From UBA6049 sp965662345 (GTDB lineage Bacteria > Bacteroidota > Bacteroidia > Flavobacteriales_G > Salibacteraceae): 10,940 nucleotides of DNA. The stretch spans positions 1-10,940 of the forward strand of contig CBFIHE010000047.1 in the NCBI GenBank assembly GCA_965662345.1. The letters run 5' to 3'. Shown here piece after piece: positions 7,845 to 10,940 of the stretch (position 1 is its first letter; each line of letters opens with the position of its first letter). A program made the position numbers and the translations under genes. The notes under the pieces are model-generated. The model had not been told where the DNA came from and ran no database searches. It worked only from the letters and a program-made list of their open reading frames with translations.

Positions 7845-8486
7845 ATGACTCTACAACCCAAACATAAACAAGCGCTTCGTACCCCAGTTATTCTAACGGT
7901 TCTGGTATTGATTCTTGATCAAGCCACAAAGTTTTGGGTAAAGACCAATATGTACCTCAACCAAGAGATTAAGGTCTTTGGAGATTGGGCCATTATCCAT
8001 TTTACGGAAAACCCCGGAATGGCTTTTGGCATGGAATTGGGCGGTGATTACGGAAAACTGGCCCTCAGCCTATTCCGTATCGTGGCCGTTTTTGGTTTGG
8101 CCTATTACATTTATCACCTCATTAAAACGAATGCCCCCAAAGGGCTTGTGGCTTCCATATCGCTAATATTCGCAGGTGCCATCGGGAACATCATAGACTC
8201 TGTGTTCTACGGTATTCTGTTCTCTGAAAGTTATTACAACATTGCTGAATTCCTCCCCGCTGAGGGCGGTTACGGCACGCTGCTTCACGGTAAAGTGGTA
8301 GACATGATCTACTTACCGATTATCAAAGGAAACATGCCGGATTGGGTCCCTCTCATGGGAGGGGATTATTTTATCTTTTTTAGACCCATTTTTAACCTGG
8401 CCGATACCGCCATTTCTGTTGGTGTTGGAATTATTCTATTCTTTCAACGCAGCTTTTTCAAAGAAGAACACAAAGCAACAGCATAA
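7845..8486 (+). CDS. lspA: Lipoprotein signal peptidase (signal peptidase II)
   Basis: Inner-membrane aspartyl protease that cuts the signal peptide of prolipoproteins after the lipobox Cys is lipidated; 213 residues. Visible motifs are DQATKFWV (25-32), FTENPGMAFG (53-62), GAIGNIID with catalytic D118, VVDMIYLP (151-158), and FNLADTAI with catalytic D187. Four hydrophobic segments (about 12-26, 72-92, 100-118 and 181-201) fit the family. It is longer than the E. coli enzyme (about 164 residues), mainly through an insert at 119-150 between the two catalytic regions. I chose the ATG at 7845; an in-frame TTG at 7797 would place coding sequence across the preceding terminator hairpin. The stop TAA shares its last A with the ATG of the next gene (TAATG), suggesting translational coupling. 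Position after ileS and a dksA-like gene agrees with the usual Bacteroidota order. Confidence 0.95.
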   Translation: MTLQPKHKQALRTPVILTVLVLILDQATKFWVKTNMYLNQEIKVFGDWAIIHFTENPGMAFGMELGGDYGKLALSLFRIVAVFGLAYYIYHLIKTNAPKGLVASISLIFAGAIGNIIDSVFYGILFSESYYNIAEFLPAEGGYGTLLHGKVVDMIYLPIIKGNMPDWVPLMGGDYFIFFRPIFNLADTAISVGVGIILFFQRSFFKEEHKATA

Positions 8487-8820
8487 TGGCTATTTCATTC
8501 ACACATCGTATTGAGAACGATACGCTCATTGTTACAGCGCAAGGCGTAGATGATTCATTGGAGGAAGTACCAACTACGGAAGAAGTGTTCTGGCCTTGGC
8601 CAAAGAAACTCACTGCTCAACCGTGCTCTGCGATGAACGCAAGTTGGTTTATACCCTTTCTGATGTAGATACGTACCTACTTGCTGAAGGTGCTTCAAAA
8701 GAAGCCAGAAACCTCAGAAGGATTGCTGTGGTATGCAGTCCAGAGTTTCTGAAAACAGGCAAATTCTATGAAACCGTAACTACCAACCGTTGGTTGCGCC
8801 TCTTGGTTACCGCAGATTAA
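8486..8820 (+). pseudogene. Small STAS-like protein gene with a frameshift
   Basis: The gene starts at the ATG overlapping the lspA stop (TAATG). The first frame reads MAISFTHRIENDTLIVTAQG, then DDSLEEV, and then drifts into unlikely Trp/Pro-rich sequence and a stop at 8668. The -1 frame continues sensibly as NYGRSVLALAKETHCSTVLC, DERKLVYTLSDVDTYLLAEG, RRIAVVCSPE and ends WLRLLVTAD at 8820. A TGA at 8551-8553 in the second frame places the switch between 8554 and about 8575, most simply at codon 28 (GTA, 8567-8569). One lost base there, for example an A after GTA, would restore a protein of about 111 residues. The predicted alternation of strands and helices, with a DERK strand and a late VCSPE strand, resembles small SpoIIAA/STAS-like proteins of Bacteroidota; this is a tentative fold guess and the function is unknown. 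It may be a true pseudogene or a sequencing or assembly indel. No classical slippery heptamer is present. Confidence 0.7.
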
Positions 8821-9009
8821 GACCACTCCCAAAACTTGCAAGAAGACTAACCTTCTTTTCGCATGGTTATTACCCGCTGAGACAAAGTAATCTTCTTTAC
8901 ATAAAGCCAGCACACGCTACGAAGCAACTTAGTGGTGGTGGTACCTTATAATGTGTCAAAAGTGGTTGCTAACGACTTCCTTTTCCATATATGCCCCGCT
9001 ATTGCTCTT
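8821..9009. other. Convergent intergenic region
   Basis: This 189-nt gap separates the convergent STAS-like and SPFH genes. The only structure I see is a weak AT-rich hairpin, AAGAAG (8840-8845) with CTTCTT (8852-8857) and a 6-nt loop, with TTTC after it on the plus strand. It could be a feeble terminator for either side. No open gene or RNA is evident. Confidence 0.4.
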
Positions 9010-9757
9010 CTAGTCTACCACTACTTCCTCTTCTGGAATGAGCAAAGGCGATTTGCCATCCGTAATAATAATCTTACTGTTTTCGCCCTCTGCTAATTTC
9101 AAAAATGCCTCAGAAAGAATAAGCTGTGCATCTCTAGTACCCTTGGCCTCTATCACTTTTCTGTCTGCCTCTAGTTTTTCCTGCTCCAACAAAAACTTCA
9201 TACGTAAGACCTCCTGCTCCGCTTCTAATCTACTCTGTATGGAGTTATACAACCCTGGGGGAAGCTGAATACTCTTGAGCAATACGGCTTCTATATCTAT
9301 ACCACGCTGATTCAGTCTACCGTCCATTATTTCAACAATACCACCTTCAATTTCCGCGCGTTTTCCAGAATGCATATCCTTGGCCATATATTGCGCGCAT
9401 ACATCTGCCGCTGCCGACCTAAATACCACGCTAATTATACTCTCGTATTCATCACCAACATCTTGAATGAGCGTGAGCACCTTTGCTTTATCAATCTTAT
9501 ACAAGATGGAAATATTGGCCTCAATATTTAGCCCCTCTTTGCTAGGCAAGCTCAAGTCAACTTCCATATTCACGGTGCGAATAGGAGTTTTAATCATTAC
9601 CGCGCCAAATGGATTTAGTGCTTAGGTACCCTAGTCATACACGCGATCTGATAGCTTGCCAAATTTTCGCTTTACACCTACCTCTCCAGGTCTAATAACA
9701 GCACAACTTGTGGCAAGAAATTACCAATCCTAATGAAAACAAGCGTTTTAAGTTCAT
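9010..9757 (-). pseudogene. SPFH/prohibitin-family protein gene, N-terminus disrupted
   Basis: SPFH (band 7) proteins form membrane-linked ring scaffolds. The open part from ATG 9597 encodes 195 residues: SPFH domain (IKTPIRTVNMEVDLSLPSKE, then ANISILYKID and SAAADVCAQY), a charged helix at about 120-165 (RLEAEQEVLRMKFLLEQEKLE) and tail IPEEEVVVD, ending in TAG. The family also has an N-terminal membrane or lipid anchor, and its remnants lie upstream. ATG 9757 starts MNLKRLFSLGLVI; one base later in phase, the main frame reads LATSCAVIRPGEVGVKRKFG, KLSDRVYD, TAG (9633-9631), GT, TAA (9624-9622), ALNPFGAV, then runs into the open part. Removing one T at 9718-9720 joins the first parts into a lipoprotein signal (VILATSC), so the ancestor was probably a lipoprotein of about 248 residues. 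Both stops could come from Gln codons by C-to-T change. A shortened product from 9597 would lack the anchor; whether it is made is unknown. No clear promoter is seen. Confidence 0.8.
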
Positions 9758-9821
9758 GATTCGATTATTGAGTTGATCAACATAAGTTAAGCCATCCATA
9801 GTGATAGCTTTACTATAATAT

Positions 9822-9842
9822 ACAAAAGTTAGACACTTTTGT
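9822..9842. repeat. Perfect 8-bp inverted repeat in divergent intergenic region
   Basis: ACAAAAGT (9822-9829) and ACTTTTGT (9835-9842) are exact reverse complements with a 5-nt spacer. They lie between the SPFH remnant (minus) and the cupin gene (plus, ATG 9872). A dimeric operator is plausible. As a hairpin it would be GC-poor with no long T tract. The rest of the 114-nt gap is AT-rich and shows no good TAnnTTTG box. Confidence 0.35.
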
Positions 9843-9871
9843 TTACTTAGCACATTAAAATTGAACAATCC

Positions 9872-10366
9872 ATGCATACGGAAATCAACCAGCTCGTTTC
9901 CAAGTTGGGTTTGGAGCCTCATCCAGAGGGAGGGTTTTACAAAGAAACCTACCGCAGTAGTTTATCCTTTGCCCCAACCGGTTTTACTGCAGAAAGAGCC
10001 GTTTCTACCTGCATCTATTTCATGCTCACCTCAGGCTCTTTTTCTGCTTTTCATCGAATTAAATCAGACGAGATATGGCATTTCTACAGAGGTGCCCCCA
10101 TTCAACTGCACATCATCTCCGCCAACGGTTCATACCGACACGTGCGCATCGGGAACGATATTTTGAATGGTGAACACCCCCAATTCATTGTAAAAGCTGG
10201 AGACTGGTTTGCTTCTGAAGTTGTTGACCCAGATAGCTATGCCTTGGCGGGGTGTACCGTAGCTCCTGGGTTTGATTTTGCTGATTTCGAAATGGCGCAA
10301 CGCGATGCACTTTCTGCAGCATTTCCAACGCATCGGGAAATCATAGCTCGGCTTACTCGCGAGTAA
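9872..10366 (+). CDS. Cupin-fold protein of the DUF985 (cupin_5) family
   Basis: A 164-residue soluble protein. The N-terminal block LGLEPHPEGGFYKETYRSS (12-30) is the hallmark of the DUF985/cupin_5 family. The cupin core is also visible: STCIYFMLTSGSFSAFHRIK (45-64), then SDEIWHFYRG (65-74), with H61, E67 and H70 as likely pocket or metal ligands, and VKAGDWFASEV (107-117). The segment CTVAPGFDFADFEMAQRD (128-145) closes the family pattern. Length is normal for the family and no signal peptide is seen, so it is probably cytosolic. The fold is like sugar epimerases, but the reaction is unknown. The ATG at 9872 gives the expected N-terminus; it lacks a Shine-Dalgarno. It stands alone between a broken divergent gene and a terminator. 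Confidence 0.9.
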   Translation: MHTEINQLVSKLGLEPHPEGGFYKETYRSSLSFAPTGFTAERAVSTCIYFMLTSGSFSAFHRIKSDEIWHFYRGAPIQLHIISANGSYRHVRIGNDILNGEHPQFIVKAGDWFASEVVDPDSYALAGCTVAPGFDFADFEMAQRDALSAAFPTHREIIARLTRE

Positions 10367-10367
10367 G
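10352..10367. repeat. 16-bp perfect palindrome over the cupin stop codon
   Basis: CTTACTCGCGAGTAAG is its own reverse complement and spans the last codons and stop of the cupin gene. It could fold as a 6-bp stem with a CGCG loop just ahead of the terminator. It may be chance. Confidence 0.4.
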
Positions 10368-10371
10368 ACAC

Positions 10372-10406
10372 AAAAAAAGCCCGTTACAAAAGTAGCGGGC
10401 TTATTT
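10372..10406. terminator. Bidirectional terminator between convergent genes
   Basis: AAGCCCGTTAC (10377-10387) pairs with GTAGCGGGCTT (10392-10402) over 11 bp with one G-T wobble and an AAAA loop. Seven A (10372-10378) precede it, and TT, A, TTT follow, so it has a U tract in both directions. It serves the cupin gene on the plus strand and the T9SS-protein gene on the minus strand, whose stop is at 10423. The minus-strand U tract is the stronger. Confidence 0.85.
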
Positions 10407-10422
10407 GAGTTGACTCCTACTT

Positions 10423-10940
10423 TTAATAAAGACTTATTCTTTCTGTTACGCGTTCCCCATTAATCAAGACATTCACAAAGTAAACGCCTTGGCTGTACTT
10501 AGACAAATCCAGTACTTCTACTTGCTCACCATCAATCCGACTGATTTCTCTGCTTTCTACCAGTTTGCCTGTAAAGTCTAGGACTTGAATTTTAGCCTCA
10601 TTCGTATGCGTGTTGGTAAACTCAATATTCAGCTGACCATTCGTTGGATTCGGATACATTCTGATAGCTCCTGGTTCATTGAGTATTTTCTTATCGCTCA
10701 ACAAACCATATATGCGAATGAAGTCTCTTCCCTCACAGCCATTTGCTCCTATAACGGTTACGGAAATAGTGGTGTCTTTCAAGAATTCAAAAGTAATGTC
10801 GGGTGTCGTGTCTCCCGTGCTCCATGCATGTGACCCAGACACTCCTGAACTCAACGTAACCAGACTTGGTATACCATAAGCCGTGTCCGGACCTAAATCA
10901 GGAGTAGGTACAGGGAATACCTCGATAGGCACCATACATG
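10423..10940 (-). CDS. C-terminal part of a T9SS-secreted protein (partial at window edge)
   Basis: The frame is open from the right edge to a TAA at 10425-10423, giving at least 171 residues. An internal Met (10935) is not necessarily the start, because the frame continues upstream to the edge. Residues from that Met: 1-70 form an Ig/PKD-like beta domain (VFPVPTPDLGPDTAYG, then TTISVTVIGANGCEGRDF), a type often found in tandem in gliding-type surface proteins. Residues about 90-170 are a T9SS type A sorting domain: MYPNPTNGQLNIEF, KIQVLDFTGKLV, LDLSKYSQGVYFVNVLINGE, ending RISLY. The protein should be exported through the outer membrane and then cut and anchored or released. The functional domain lies outside the window, so its activity cannot be named. 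It converges on the cupin gene with a shared terminator. Confidence 0.88.
   Translation of the reverse strand, partial: CMVPIEVFPVPTPDLGPDTAYGIPSLVTLSSGVSGSHAWSTGDTTPDITFEFLKDTTISVTVIGANGCEGRDFIRIYGLLSDKKILNEPGAIRMYPNPTNGQLNIEFTNTHTNEAKIQVLDFTGKLVESREISRIDGEQVEVLDLSKYSQGVYFVNVLINGERVTERISLY

Noticed and set aside
8561..8572. Programmed -1 frameshifting in the STAS-like gene
   Set aside because: There is no X XXY YYZ slippery heptamer and no strong hairpin just downstream.
8840..8857. AAGAAG/CTTCTT hairpin as a terminator
   Set aside because: The stem is only 6 bp with two G-C pairs and a poor T tract; noted only as weak structure in the gap.
9622..9633. Stop-codon reassignment or read-through as the reason for TAG and TAA in the SPFH gene
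   Set aside because: Other genes here end normally at TAA, the same SPFH frame ends at TAG, and a nearby frameshift also breaks the gene, so decay is simpler.
9856..9863. TAAAATTG as the cupin promoter -7 box
   Set aside because: It has one mismatch to TAnnTTTG, only 8 nt lie between it and the ATG, and the nearest TTG upstream is just 14 bp away.
9861..10166. 101-codon plus-strand frame overlapping the cupin gene
   Set aside because: The overlapping frame encodes a clear DUF985 cupin; the alternative is Pro/Ser-rich shadow sequence.

Overview
The window looks like a chromosomal segment of a Bacteroidota bacterium, most likely from the Flavobacteriales. The evidence is two proteins ending in type IX secretion (T9SS) type A sorting domains, a third surface-type protein built from modules common in that phylum, the order ileS / traR-dksA-like / lspA that is familiar in Bacteroidota, a TAnnTTTG-type promoter, and mostly weak Shine-Dalgarno signals. 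Species cannot be named from the sequence.

Layout. (1) Positions 1-1191, minus strand: N-terminal 397 residues of a secreted surface protein that runs off the left edge. (2) 1192-1397: divergent intergenic region with a good minus-strand promoter and a perfect 9-bp inverted repeat that could be an operator. (3) 1398-3743, plus: secreted GH13 alpha-amylase with a T9SS sorting domain, followed by a terminator. (4) 3895-8820, plus: a housekeeping cluster of ileS, a DksA/TraR-like regulator, lspA and a small STAS-like gene broken by a frameshift. A strong terminator hairpin sits between the regulator and lspA, almost touching the lspA start. (5) 9010-9757, minus: an SPFH/prohibitin-like gene whose N-terminal lipoprotein part is destroyed by one frameshift and two in-frame stops, while its last 195 codons stay open. 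(6) 9872-10366, plus: a DUF985-type cupin, ending in a bidirectional terminator shared with (7) 10423-10940, minus: the C-terminal part of another T9SS-secreted protein that runs off the right edge.

How the genes relate. The ileS cluster joins isoleucine charging of tRNA, a probable RNA-polymerase-binding regulator and lipoprotein signal peptidase. The outer genes make exported proteins: the amylase would digest starch-like glucans at or outside the cell surface. No SusC/SusD-type transport genes are visible beside it.

Most interesting points: the isoleucyl-tRNA synthetase has GVHH where class I synthetases carry HxGH, the altered motif linked to mupirocin hyper-resistance in some IleRS2 enzymes; the DksA-like protein keeps one of four zinc cysteines; a terminator lies 7 nt before lspA; and two neighbouring genes (8486-9757) are both broken. 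I see no mobile element, CRISPR array, tRNA or rRNA, and no clearly novel multi-gene system.
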